Source of the DNA: an uncultured Lachnospiraceae bacterium
GTDB lineage: Bacteria; Bacillota; Clostridia; Lachnospirales; Lachnospiraceae
Assembly (NCBI GenBank): GCA_934394615.1
Contig: CAKRRJ010000023.1
Span: 1 to 30,217, forward strand
Direction of reading: 5' to 3'
DNA: 30,217 bases
Shown: one piece after another, positions 23,868 through 30,217 of the stretch
Position numbering within the stretch: the stretch's first letter is position 1
Layout of the letters: every line of letters starts with the position of its first letter
Position numbers and translations under genes: made by a program
The notes under the pieces: model-generated
Told to the model about the DNA's origin: nothing
The model's database searches: none
Seen by the model: only the letters and a program-made list of their open reading frames with translations

Positions 23868-25508
23868 ATGCGTAAACATACAAAAGCAGGTCTTGCGCTG
23901 CTGATGGCCAGCATGATGATGGCCGGTTCCGTTACCACCGCATTTGCGGATACGAACACTACAGCACCGACAAGCGGTGTCATCGACACCAGTAAAAACA
24001 CCGAAGTATCCGGACCGGGAGCCACCGCTCCATCCACCGAAGGAACATCCGATGGCAGCCACATCGTATCTACCGACGCGCCGGGTTCTTCCCAGAACAC
24101 CAGTGACGCGAATACTTCTGCACCATCCGCAGACACTTCCGCGCCGGTTTCCACCACAGAAACTGCTGCAGACAATTCCCAGAACGTTACTAACGGCCAG
24201 AGCGATGCCCTGACAGAGGAACAGGCAAGCGAGTTAGAGGCGGAACAGAGCGCAGCACAGGCTGAGGCAAACGCAAACCACACCGGTCCGCTCTCCGTTC
24301 CGTTACGCCAGCCGCGCCTGCAGACTACCGTTTTATTAAACGACAGCCATAACTGGTCCGGCGCGTTTGTCAACGACCAGCAGATTACAACCGAGGGCGT
24401 ACCGTTTACGTCTGTCTCCACGTTCCTGGAGAACATTTTCGGCAACGTTTTATACCGCACCTACAATTCCACCACCGGCTGGACCGGCTGGGCATTAAAC
24501 GGACAGCAGACCTCTTTCGACGGCAATGCCTGGTATCCGGTTGAGGCGATCCAGTACCGCTTCGCAGGTCCGGTAAACGACCAGTACGACATTTATTACT
24601 CCGCACAGTTAAGCGATGGCACCGAGACCGGCTGGGGCAAAAACGGACAGACCGTCGGCACCATGAACACCGGCCTTTACTTAACCGGCTTCCGCCTTGC
24701 TTTCTTTGCAAAGAATACCGAGAGCGGCTTAAACACCTCTAACACCTTAAAATCCGCGCACGCAGACGGCATCCAGTATGTAGACGGCCAGATGCGCTAC
24801 ATCCACGGCAACGGCGACAACTACACCGGCTGGGGCTGGCTCGGCAATGACCGCTACTACTTCAAGGACTCTGTTCCGGTAACCGGATGGCAGTACATCG
24901 ACGGATTCAAGTATTATTTTGGTGAAGACGGCAAGATGTGGAGCGATGTTGAGTCCCTGCTCGGCAGCGACGGCCCGTACCTCATCAAGATCAACAAAGA
25001 GATGAACTGCATGACCATCTACGCACAGGACGGCGGAAACGGCTACATCATCCCGGTAAAATCCTTCTTAACCTCCGTCGGCGATGACACCCCGATCGGA
25101 ACCTTCAAGACCCCGGAGAAATACCGCTGGAGACTCATGATCCACGATGTATACACCCAGTACGCAACCCGTCTTGGAGCTGGTCTCCCGATCCTGATCC
25201 ACTCCATCATCTACGATGCGGCAAACCCGATGACCGTATGGGCAAGCACCTACAACAACATGGGTATCGCGCGCTCCGCAGGATGTATCCGTCTGGTAAG
25301 CGGCGACTCCAAGTGGGTTTATGACCACTGCGCACTCGGAACCACCGTTCAGGTTTACAACTCTTCCGTTGCAGGCCCGTTCGAGCGTCCGACCATTGCA
25401 GCTGAGATCCCGTTTGAGCAGACCTGGGACCCGACCGACCCGAACGTAACCCAGGAGATGATCGACGCAGAGAGCGCACGCATCATCGCGAAGTTCCAGA
25501 ATCAGTAA
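23868..25508 (+). CDS. Secreted L,D-transpeptidase (YkuD) with ChW-like and choline-binding-like repeats
   Basis: This is a 546-aa exported peptidoglycan cross-linking enzyme. A signal peptide (1-27, ending TTAFA) is followed by a Thr/Ser/Ala-rich linker (28-140). Then come two segments resembling clostridial hydrophobic-W repeats (GWTGWALNG at 204-212 with VEAIQYRF; TGWGKNGQTVGT at 254-265 with LTGFRLAFF). Next are one to two choline-binding-like repeats (about 303-358, GWGWLGNDRYYF and GWQYIDGFKYYFGEDGK). The YkuD domain (about 370-500) has H445 (ILIHSIIYD) and C473 in RSAGCIRL. The usual His of SHGC is Ala (A471). ATG at 23868 follows AGGAGG by 9 nt. It is the only plus-strand gene here, divergent from the polysaccharide cluster and ended by a strong bidirectional terminator. 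Confidence 0.93.
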   Translation: MRKHTKAGLALLMASMMMAGSVTTAFADTNTTAPTSGVIDTSKNTEVSGPGATAPSTEGTSDGSHIVSTDAPGSSQNTSDANTSAPSADTSAPVSTTETAADNSQNVTNGQSDALTEEQASELEAEQSAAQAEANANHTGPLSVPLRQPRLQTTVLLNDSHNWSGAFVNDQQITTEGVPFTSVSTFLENIFGNVLYRTYNSTTGWTGWALNGQQTSFDGNAWYPVEAIQYRFAGPVNDQYDIYYSAQLSDGTETGWGKNGQTVGTMNTGLYLTGFRLAFFAKNTESGLNTSNTLKSAHADGIQYVDGQMRYIHGNGDNYTGWGWLGNDRYYFKDSVPVTGWQYIDGFKYYFGEDGKMWSDVESLLGSDGPYLIKINKEMNCMTIYAQDGGNGYIIPVKSFLTSVGDDTPIGTFKTPEKYRWRLMIHDVYTQYATRLGAGLPILIHSIIYDAANPMTVWASTYNNMGIARSAGCIRLVSGDSKWVYDHCALGTTVQVYNSSVAGPFERPTIAAEIPFEQTWDPTDPNVTQEMIDAESARIIAKFQNQ

Positions 25509-25525
25509 TTACATATCACAGCATA

Positions 25526-25565
25526 AAAAATCCCCCGTGAGCCAATCGGTTCACGGGGGATTTTT
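25526..25565. terminator. Bidirectional rho-independent terminator between the L,D-transpeptidase and phosphoglucomutase genes
   Basis: A perfect 15-bp stem, AAAAATCCCCCGTGA (25526-25540) with TCACGGGGGATTTTT (25551-25565), encloses a 10-nt loop. T-runs lie on both strands, so it can stop the transpeptidase transcript (+) and the phosphoglucomutase transcript (-). Both genes converge here. Confidence 0.92.
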
Positions 25566-25586
25566 ATGTATTACCTGTTCTTTCTA

Positions 25587-27323
25587 TTACAGCAGCTTGT
25601 CCACTTCTGCCATCAATGCTTTTCCAAGTGCCTCAGACTTCGCGTCTGCATCCTCTAAGGAAGTTCCCTTAATTCCATAGTAGAACTTGATCTTCGGCTC
25701 GGTACCGGACGGACGGATGCACAGCCATGCATTGTCGTTCATGTCGTAGTAGAGCACGTTGGAGGACGGCAGGCCGGTCGGGGTTACCTCGCCGGTAGCC
25801 ATATCGCGGATGGTATCGTTCTTGTAATCTCTTGCGGAAAGTACCTTGTACTCGCCAAATCCTTCCGGAGTGTTGCCTCGGAAGTGCTCCATAATGGACT
25901 GGATCTTTGCCAGGCCTTCGATGCCGGACAGACCGATGGACTTCACAGCATCTTTGTAGTAGCCGTACTTCTCGTACATTGCCACCATTGCATCCCACAG
26001 GGTCATGTTCTTGGTCTTGTAGTATGCAGCAGCCTCGCACAGGGCAACGGTTGCGGATACCGCGTCTTTATCGCGGGCATAGGTGCCGATGAGGCAGCCG
26101 TAGCTCTCCTCCATACCGAACATGTAATGGCCCACACCGGTGCGCTCCTCTTTTAAGATCTGCTGGCCGATCCACTTAAATCCGGTCAGGCACTCTACGA
26201 GCTTGCAGTTGTAAGAAGCCGCCACTGCGTCGATCAGGTTGGTGCTGACGATGGATTTGACTACTTCGCCGTCTGCCGGAATTGCGTTCTTTGCAGCTTT
26301 CTGGCTCAGAACATACTCGCACAGCAGGGAACCGGACATGTTGCCGGTCAGGGAAATGTATTTGCCGGACTTGGTATCTTTTACATATACGCCAAGACGG
26401 TCTGCATCCGGGTCGGTTGCCAGAACCAGGTCTGCGTTCTTCTCCTCAGCCAGCTTTAAGCCGAGCGCGAATGCCTCTGCTGCCTCCGGGTTCGGATAGC
26501 TTACGGTCGGGAAATCGCCATCCGGAAGCTCCTGCTCCGGTACGACATACACGTTCTCAAAACCGATCTCCTTTAACACTCTGCGTACCGGGATGTTGCC
26601 GGTTCCGTGAAGCGGAGTGTAAATGATGGTGATATCTTTCTGCATCTTATCGATGGCATCCTGGTTTACAACCTGTGCTTTTACATGCGCAATGTACTTG
26701 TCGTCGATCTCTTTGCCGATAACCTGGTACAGGCCTGCTGCCATGGCATCCTCTGCGCTCATGGTCTTCACGGTGGAAAGGTCCTCAATTGCCAGAACCT
26801 CTTCGGTTACGCCCTTGTCGTGAGGCGGGGTAAACTGAGCACCATCCTCCCAGTATACTTTGTAGCCGTTGTACTCCGGCGGGTTATGGCTTGCGGTTAC
26901 GTTGATGCCGGCGATACAGCCAAGCTCACGCACTGCAAAGGACAGCTCCGGAGTCGGACGCAGAGACTCAAACTTGTAAGCCTTGATGCCATTTGCTGCC
27001 AGGGTACGTGCTGCCTCATCCGCGAATTCCGGGGACATATGTCTGGAATCGTACGCGATGGCAACGCCCTTATTGCTTCCGCCCTGCTTGATAATGTAGT
27101 TTGCAAGGCCCTGGGTTGCGCGGCGCACCACATAGATGTTCATGCGGTTGATACCCGCGCCGATGATGCCGCGCAGGCCTGCGGTACCGAATTCCAGATC
27201 CATATAAAAACGCTCTTTGATCTCGTTTTCATCATGCTCGATTGCCTTTAATTCTGCCTTGGTATCCTCATCGAAATATGGATTAGACAGCCATTCCTGG
27301 TAAATCTTCATGTAATCTTTCAT
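25587..27323 (-). CDS. pgcA: Alpha-phosphoglucomutase / phospho-sugar mutase
   Basis: The enzyme interconverts glucose-6-phosphate and glucose-1-phosphate (possibly mannose phosphates), feeding nucleotide-sugar synthesis. The protein is 578 aa, matching the PgcA type of Firmicutes. Motifs are FGTAGLRG (45-52), the phosphoserine loop TASHNP (S145), the metal-binding DPDADR (304-309), the sugar-binding GMEESYG, and the phosphate-binding RPSGTEPKIKF near the C-terminus. ATG at 27323 follows AGGAGG by 9 nt. It has its own likely promoter (27374-27402) and ends at the bidirectional terminator. It could supply precursors to the neighbouring polysaccharide cluster, though it is also a general housekeeping enzyme. 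Confidence 0.95.
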   Translation of the reverse strand: MKDYMKIYQEWLSNPYFDEDTKAELKAIEHDENEIKERFYMDLEFGTAGLRGIIGAGINRMNIYVVRRATQGLANYIIKQGGSNKGVAIAYDSRHMSPEFADEAARTLAANGIKAYKFESLRPTPELSFAVRELGCIAGINVTASHNPPEYNGYKVYWEDGAQFTPPHDKGVTEEVLAIEDLSTVKTMSAEDAMAAGLYQVIGKEIDDKYIAHVKAQVVNQDAIDKMQKDITIIYTPLHGTGNIPVRRVLKEIGFENVYVVPEQELPDGDFPTVSYPNPEAAEAFALGLKLAEEKNADLVLATDPDADRLGVYVKDTKSGKYISLTGNMSGSLLCEYVLSQKAAKNAIPADGEVVKSIVSTNLIDAVAASYNCKLVECLTGFKWIGQQILKEERTGVGHYMFGMEESYGCLIGTYARDKDAVSATVALCEAAAYYKTKNMTLWDAMVAMYEKYGYYKDAVKSIGLSGIEGLAKIQSIMEHFRGNTPEGFGEYKVLSARDYKNDTIRDMATGEVTPTGLPSSNVLYYDMNDNAWLCIRPSGTEPKIKFYYGIKGTSLEDADAKSEALGKALMAEVDKLL

Positions 27324-27373
27324 AAAAACCTTCCTCCTGTGCTCCCTCACACTTTAAATTTAATGCTGGTTTC

Positions 27374-27402
27374 ATTATACCTCAGCACAGAAAAAAAAGG
27401 AA
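27374..27402 (-). promoter_or_regulatory. Candidate promoter of the phosphoglucomutase gene
   Basis: On the minus strand a perfect -10 TATAAT (27374-27379) lies about 50 nt upstream of the ATG. The 17-nt-spaced -35 (TTCCTT) is poor, and a run of eight T lies in the spacer. The promoter may need an activator or depend on the -10. Confidence 0.45.
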
Positions 27403-27416
27403 GATGAACCTGTCTG

Positions 27417-28400
27417 TCACACCGATTTTATTCTCGACAAAAATCGTGCCCGTGCGTCCTGCTGCGACTCCAGCGCCTTTAATTTTTCTACGTTTTTCTC
27501 CGGGATCCACGCCTTATTCGCATTATAGTAATAATTTAACTGTTTCCAGTATTTTTCCGGGTACAGGAACAGAAAATACAGGTATTTCTGGTCTTCCCCG
27601 CTCATCGGAAGCACCGCGTCGTACGTCTCCAGCATGGCATTTCCGAGAAATTCATCCCAGCCGTGTTTTTCCATGACCTTGCGCATAAACCGGTACAGAT
27701 CGCTCATCTGCTGCCCCAGATGCATCTGGCTGAACTCAATGAACGCCACGTCCCGGTTCCCCGGCAGGATGTGATGCTGGTCGAGGTCCCCGTGACACAA
27801 AAAGAGCCGGTTTTCCGCCTTATCCTGATCCAGCGGCTCCAGCCCTTTTTCTGCCTCCAGCGCCTGACTGTAATACTGGTCAAAGCCCTGCATGACACGT
27901 AACTCAAATTCTGTTTTCCTGCGTTTTCCCCGGATGAAATTCCGCACACGCTTCATTTCGCAGCTGTGGCGTTTCATTTCTGCTGAGAGAGACGGCGGAA
28001 GGCTCGATCCGAGACTCCACGCTTCCTGCCACGCGATCTTCCGGAACTCCCGGTGAAGTGCCGCGATCCGCCCCGTGCACAAAATCACCTCATGCCGGTC
28101 CCTCAGATTGCATTCCCGCTCCGAAAACCACTGTTTCAGAACATACCGCACTCCGTCCGGACCGGCTGTCACAAGCCCCTCCTCCTGATTCCGGATATAG
28201 CGGTCAGTCCGCTCTATGCCCTGTTCTGCCAGGCATCCCAGCACCGCGTCCTCAAATTCCAGACGTTTTAAGGTGCCCCGGTACTCCTTTAGAAGACGCA
28301 GTCCATCCGCGTATTCACAGATCCACGCGCCCCGTCCGCGCCTGACATTCAGCGCTTCCCCCTCGTACTGCTTCAAAACCTCCAGATAACTGTCGTTCAC
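27417..28400 (-). CDS. CotS-type aminoglycoside-phosphotransferase-fold kinase
   Basis: This is a 327-aa protein of the CotS/YtaA spore-coat kinase-like group within the APH fold. The N-lobe begins YEGEALNVRRGRGAWICEY; the catalytic-loop motif is LCHGDLDQHHIL (His-Gly-Asp near 203-205); the following VAFIEFSQ replaces the usual DFG-like IDFE acid with EF. CotS proteins coat Bacillus spores; the substrate is unknown, so the link to sporulation is inferred from the family. GTG at 28400 is the best start, 7 nt after GGAGG; a GTG two codons earlier touches the RBS. It lies between phosphoglucomutase and the CCA-adding enzyme, on the same strand, with no clear terminator of its own. Confidence 0.8.
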   Translation of the reverse strand: MNDSYLEVLKQYEGEALNVRRGRGAWICEYADGLRLLKEYRGTLKRLEFEDAVLGCLAEQGIERTDRYIRNQEEGLVTAGPDGVRYVLKQWFSERECNLRDRHEVILCTGRIAALHREFRKIAWQEAWSLGSSLPPSLSAEMKRHSCEMKRVRNFIRGKRRKTEFELRVMQGFDQYYSQALEAEKGLEPLDQDKAENRLFLCHGDLDQHHILPGNRDVAFIEFSQMHLGQQMSDLYRFMRKVMEKHGWDEFLGNAMLETYDAVLPMSGEDQKYLYFLFLYPEKYWKQLNYYYNANKAWIPEKNVEKLKALESQQDARARFLSRIKSV

Positions 28401-28468
28401 GCTCACCCCTCCACTTCGCTGGCAGCCTTCCAGCGCCGCAAAGTCTGCACTGAATAGCTACTTTCAGC

Positions 28469-29650
28469 CTATGAAAGGGAATCCTTAATTATACCGAGTA
28501 ACGTTTCTTTCTGATTGTCCTCCGGATGTTCCAGCACATGCTCCAAAAGCCCATGCAGCATGCCTCCCATCTCTTTGCCCGGTTTTACCCCCGCGGCAAT
28601 AAGGTCCTGCCCCTTTACGGCAAGTTCCTTTAAGCTCAGGCAGTCGCCCCGCTCCCGAATCATGTTTACCAGGCTGCGAAGTTCCGCTCCATAACCGTTT
28701 AATTCCATCAGGCTGTCCCAGACCTCCGCTTCCATGCGGCTCATCATGCGGCGCACTTCTGCCTCGTCCGCCGCCGGCGTTACATCCGCCCAGGTCACCA
28801 GCGTTTTTACGCGGGAGATGGTATCGTTGTCCAGTTTCAGATCGCGAAGCACCCGGACCGCGGTTTCCGGTCCATCCCCGCAGCGCAGGAATGCCGCCCA
28901 CCGCACATACTTTTCCTTCGGAAGCTCTGCGGATATACGCGCGTGCTCCCAGTCAAGCCCTGCAAAAGCCGGAGAAACATAGGTACTGATGCCAGTCTCA
29001 TACACCTCCCGGATCTTCTCCGGATGTTCTGAGGTGAGGAGTTTTGTCAGTTCCATCTGAATGCGCTCCTTGCTGACCTTGGCCAGATTCGGAGCAATCA
29101 CGGAGATGGCCTCAAAGGTCTCTTTCTCGATATCAAAATCCAGCTGCGCGGAAAAACGGATCGCCCGCAGGATGCGAAGCGCGTCCTCGGTAAACCGCTC
29201 CATGGCATTTCCAACACAGCGGATGCGGCGCGCCTTTAAGTCTGCCATGCCGTCAAAAGCGTCCACAATGCCAGTCTCATGGCTGTAGGCCATAGCGTTG
29301 ATGGTGAAATCCCGGCGGCGCAGGTCTTCCAGAAGGTCGGAGGTAAATTCCACCTGCTTCGGGTGGCGTCCATCCTCGTACTCGCCGTCGATGCGGTAAG
29401 TCGTGACCTCATAACCGGTACGGTCCATCATAATGGTCACCGTACCGTGCTGGATGCCGGTGTCGATGGTGCGGCGAAACAATGCCTTCACCTGTTCCGG
29501 GCGCGCGGAAGTCGTAATGTCCCAGTCCCCCGGCTTTCTGCCAAGAAGCGTGTCGCGCACACAGCCGCCCACCGCAAAGGCCTCGTAGCCGTGGCTGTTT
29601 AAAGTATGAATGATCTGCTCCACATGGGCAGGAATCTGCATGCTGTTCAT
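28469..29650 (-). CDS. cca: CCA tRNA nucleotidyltransferase
   Basis: The enzyme adds or repairs the 3' CCA of tRNAs. The protein is 393 aa, a class II nucleotidyltransferase without a recognisable C-terminal HD domain. Motifs are the flexible loop FAVGGCVRD (25-33) with GDWDITTSA (41-49, metal-binding DxD), RRRDFTINAMAY (111-122), and the base-reading segment ERFTEDALRILRAIRFSAQLDF. ATG at 29650 is preceded by AGAGAG at a long distance, so the RBS is weak; the frame is open further upstream but lies beyond the predicted promoter's leader. It is transcribed from the promoter at 29693-29721 and followed by the CotS-like gene after about 70 nt. Confidence 0.95.
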   Translation of the reverse strand: MNSMQIPAHVEQIIHTLNSHGYEAFAVGGCVRDTLLGRKPGDWDITTSARPEQVKALFRRTIDTGIQHGTVTIMMDRTGYEVTTYRIDGEYEDGRHPKQVEFTSDLLEDLRRRDFTINAMAYSHETGIVDAFDGMADLKARRIRCVGNAMERFTEDALRILRAIRFSAQLDFDIEKETFEAISVIAPNLAKVSKERIQMELTKLLTSEHPEKIREVYETGISTYVSPAFAGLDWEHARISAELPKEKYVRWAAFLRCGDGPETAVRVLRDLKLDNDTISRVKTLVTWADVTPAADEAEVRRMMSRMEAEVWDSLMELNGYGAELRSLVNMIRERGDCLSLKELAVKGQDLIAAGVKPGKEMGGMLHGLLEHVLEHPEDNQKETLLGIIKDSLS

Positions 29651-29692
29651 ATCATAATTTCTCTCTTTCCTGTTTTTCAACATTTCAGAATC

Positions 29693-29721
29693 ATTATAAA
29701 GGTCAGCCTAAAAAAAAACAA
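29693..29721 (-). promoter_or_regulatory. Predicted promoter of cca
   Basis: On the minus strand: -35 TTGTTT (29716-29721), a 17-nt spacer, and a perfect -10 TATAAT (29693-29698), about 43 nt before the start codon. The -35 element lies in the T-run of the upstream terminator, so the two signals overlap. Confidence 0.55.
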
Positions 29722-29759
29722 GAAAATCCTCCGGATCTGAACGTCCGGAGGATTTTCTT
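29710..29759 (-). terminator. Rho-independent terminator of the metallo-beta-lactamase-fold gene
   Basis: A perfect 16-bp stem, 29744-29759 with 29720-29735 (CCTCCGGA core), has an 8-nt loop and is followed on the minus strand by nine T in a row (29710-29718). It begins 2 nt after the stop codon of the gene at 29762. Confidence 0.93.
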
Positions 29760-29761
29760 AT

Positions 29762-30217
29762 TCAGGTTTTCACCAGCTGCATGACCTGGCAAAATCCCAT
29801 TGTCTCTAATTTTTCCGTAAAATCTGTTGTAAAATGCATACAGTACACATATTTTCTCAGATTTTCCGGAATGTCGCGCTCCAATTTTTCTAATGGACAG
29901 TGCGAGCGATGGCCGGAAGAAAATTCCGCAGTATCCTGATAAATCCGGTTGATCTCTCTGTTTCGAAATCTTTGAAGAATGGATTCCGGAATTTCATAAG
30001 AATCCCCACTGTAATATATGCTCTCCCCATCACACTCGATCACATAGCCATAACAGCGCATATCATCTGCATGCCTGACCGGAACCGCATTGATTTTTAA
30101 CTTACCATCTTCCAGAGCATGGCACTCCAGCCGGTGATAAGCCGCGCGGTCAATCCCCATCAGATCCAGAAGCTGCCACAGCCCGGGATCAGGATGCATG
30201 ACCATCACCGTTTTTCC
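29762..30217 (-). CDS. Metallo-beta-lactamase-fold hydrolase, 5' part cut off by the window edge
   Basis: The reading frame is open to the last base of the window (codons for Gly-Lys-Thr precede the first GTG), so about 152 C-terminal residues are seen. The stretch VRHADDMRCYGYVIECDGESIYYSGDSYEIPESIL has the SGDS metal-binding Asp and preceding His of metallo-beta-lactamase-fold proteins (RNase Z/YhfI-like arrangement). YCMHFTTDF near the end supplies a late His. The HxHxDH motif should lie beyond the edge. Substrate is unknown. The gene ends at a strong terminator. Confidence 0.65.
   Translation of the reverse strand, partial: GKTVMVMHPDPGLWQLLDLMGIDRAAYHRLECHALEDGKLKINAVPVRHADDMRCYGYVIECDGESIYYSGDSYEIPESILQRFRNREINRIYQDTAEFSSGHRSHCPLEKLERDIPENLRKYVYCMHFTTDFTEKLETMGFCQVMQLVKT

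Noticed and set aside
23861..24460. 199-codon minus-strand open frame
   Set aside because: It is antisense to the low-complexity linker of the L,D-transpeptidase; repetitive Thr/Ser/Ala codons keep the opposite strand open.
26607..27251. 214-codon plus-strand open frame
   Set aside because: It is antisense to the phosphoglucomutase gene, which has full motifs and a strong RBS. No independent protein signature.
1..30217. CRISPR array, rRNA, tRNA, integrase or prophage genes
   Set aside because: No evenly spaced direct repeats, no tRNA-like cloverleaf with conserved bases, and no integrase or phage protein signatures were seen on either strand.

Overview
The window looks like chromosomal DNA of a Gram-positive, probably spore-forming Clostridia, most likely a Lachnospiraceae member. 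The evidence is the strong AGGAGG-type ribosome binding sites, secreted choline-binding-repeat proteins, an L,D-transpeptidase with ChW-like and choline-binding-like repeats, a CotS-type kinase, a DUF1292 protein, and housekeeping genes of clostridial type. Genus and species cannot be fixed from the sequence alone. Every gene except the L,D-transpeptidase (23868-25508, + strand) is on the minus strand, so transcription runs mostly right to left.

Layout, left to right. (1) 3-2873: ilvD and leuB of branched-chain amino acid synthesis, with a promoter upstream of leuB. (2) 3055-4197: a terminator, two small secreted choline-binding-repeat proteins and their promoter. (3) 4253-4799: a gene-free block made of three abutting long imperfect hairpins whose outer ends also pair, giving a cloverleaf-like structure of about 0.5 kb. 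This is the least explained part of the window. (4) 4797-11175: DUF1292 protein, corrinoid adenosyltransferase, UvrD-type helicase, gltX, M18 aminopeptidase and a HAD phosphatase. (5) 11201-23691: a surface polysaccharide cluster of 12 genes, with many 4-bp stop/start overlaps. It holds three GT2 glycosyltransferases, two MOP-type flippases, an ABC-2 polysaccharide permease without its ATPase, rfbC, DUF2304 and DUF2142 membrane proteins, a DegT-type sugar aminotransferase, an ATP-grasp ligase and an acyltransferase. A 136-bp palindromic MITE-like element, flanked by an 8-bp direct repeat, sits inside it at 17984-18135. (6) 23692-25565: overlapping divergent promoters, the L,D-transpeptidase and a bidirectional terminator. 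(7) 25587-30217: phosphoglucomutase, CotS-like kinase, CCA-adding enzyme, and the 3' part of a metallo-beta-lactamase-fold gene cut by the window edge.

How the genes fit together. Phosphoglucomutase can supply glucose-1-phosphate to dTDP-sugar synthesis. RfbC, the aminotransferase and possibly the ATP-grasp enzyme would make rhamnose-type and amino-sugar precursors. The GT2 enzymes would build the repeat unit, the acyltransferase would decorate it, and the flippases or the permease would move it outward. The secreted choline-binding-repeat proteins and the L,D-transpeptidase act in the same cell wall. No priming transferase, recognised polymerase, Wzt/RgpD-type ATPase or rfbA/B/D gene is in the window, so the polysaccharide pathway is incomplete here. 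No terminator is evident between the polysaccharide genes and HAD/M18/gltX, so read-through is possible.
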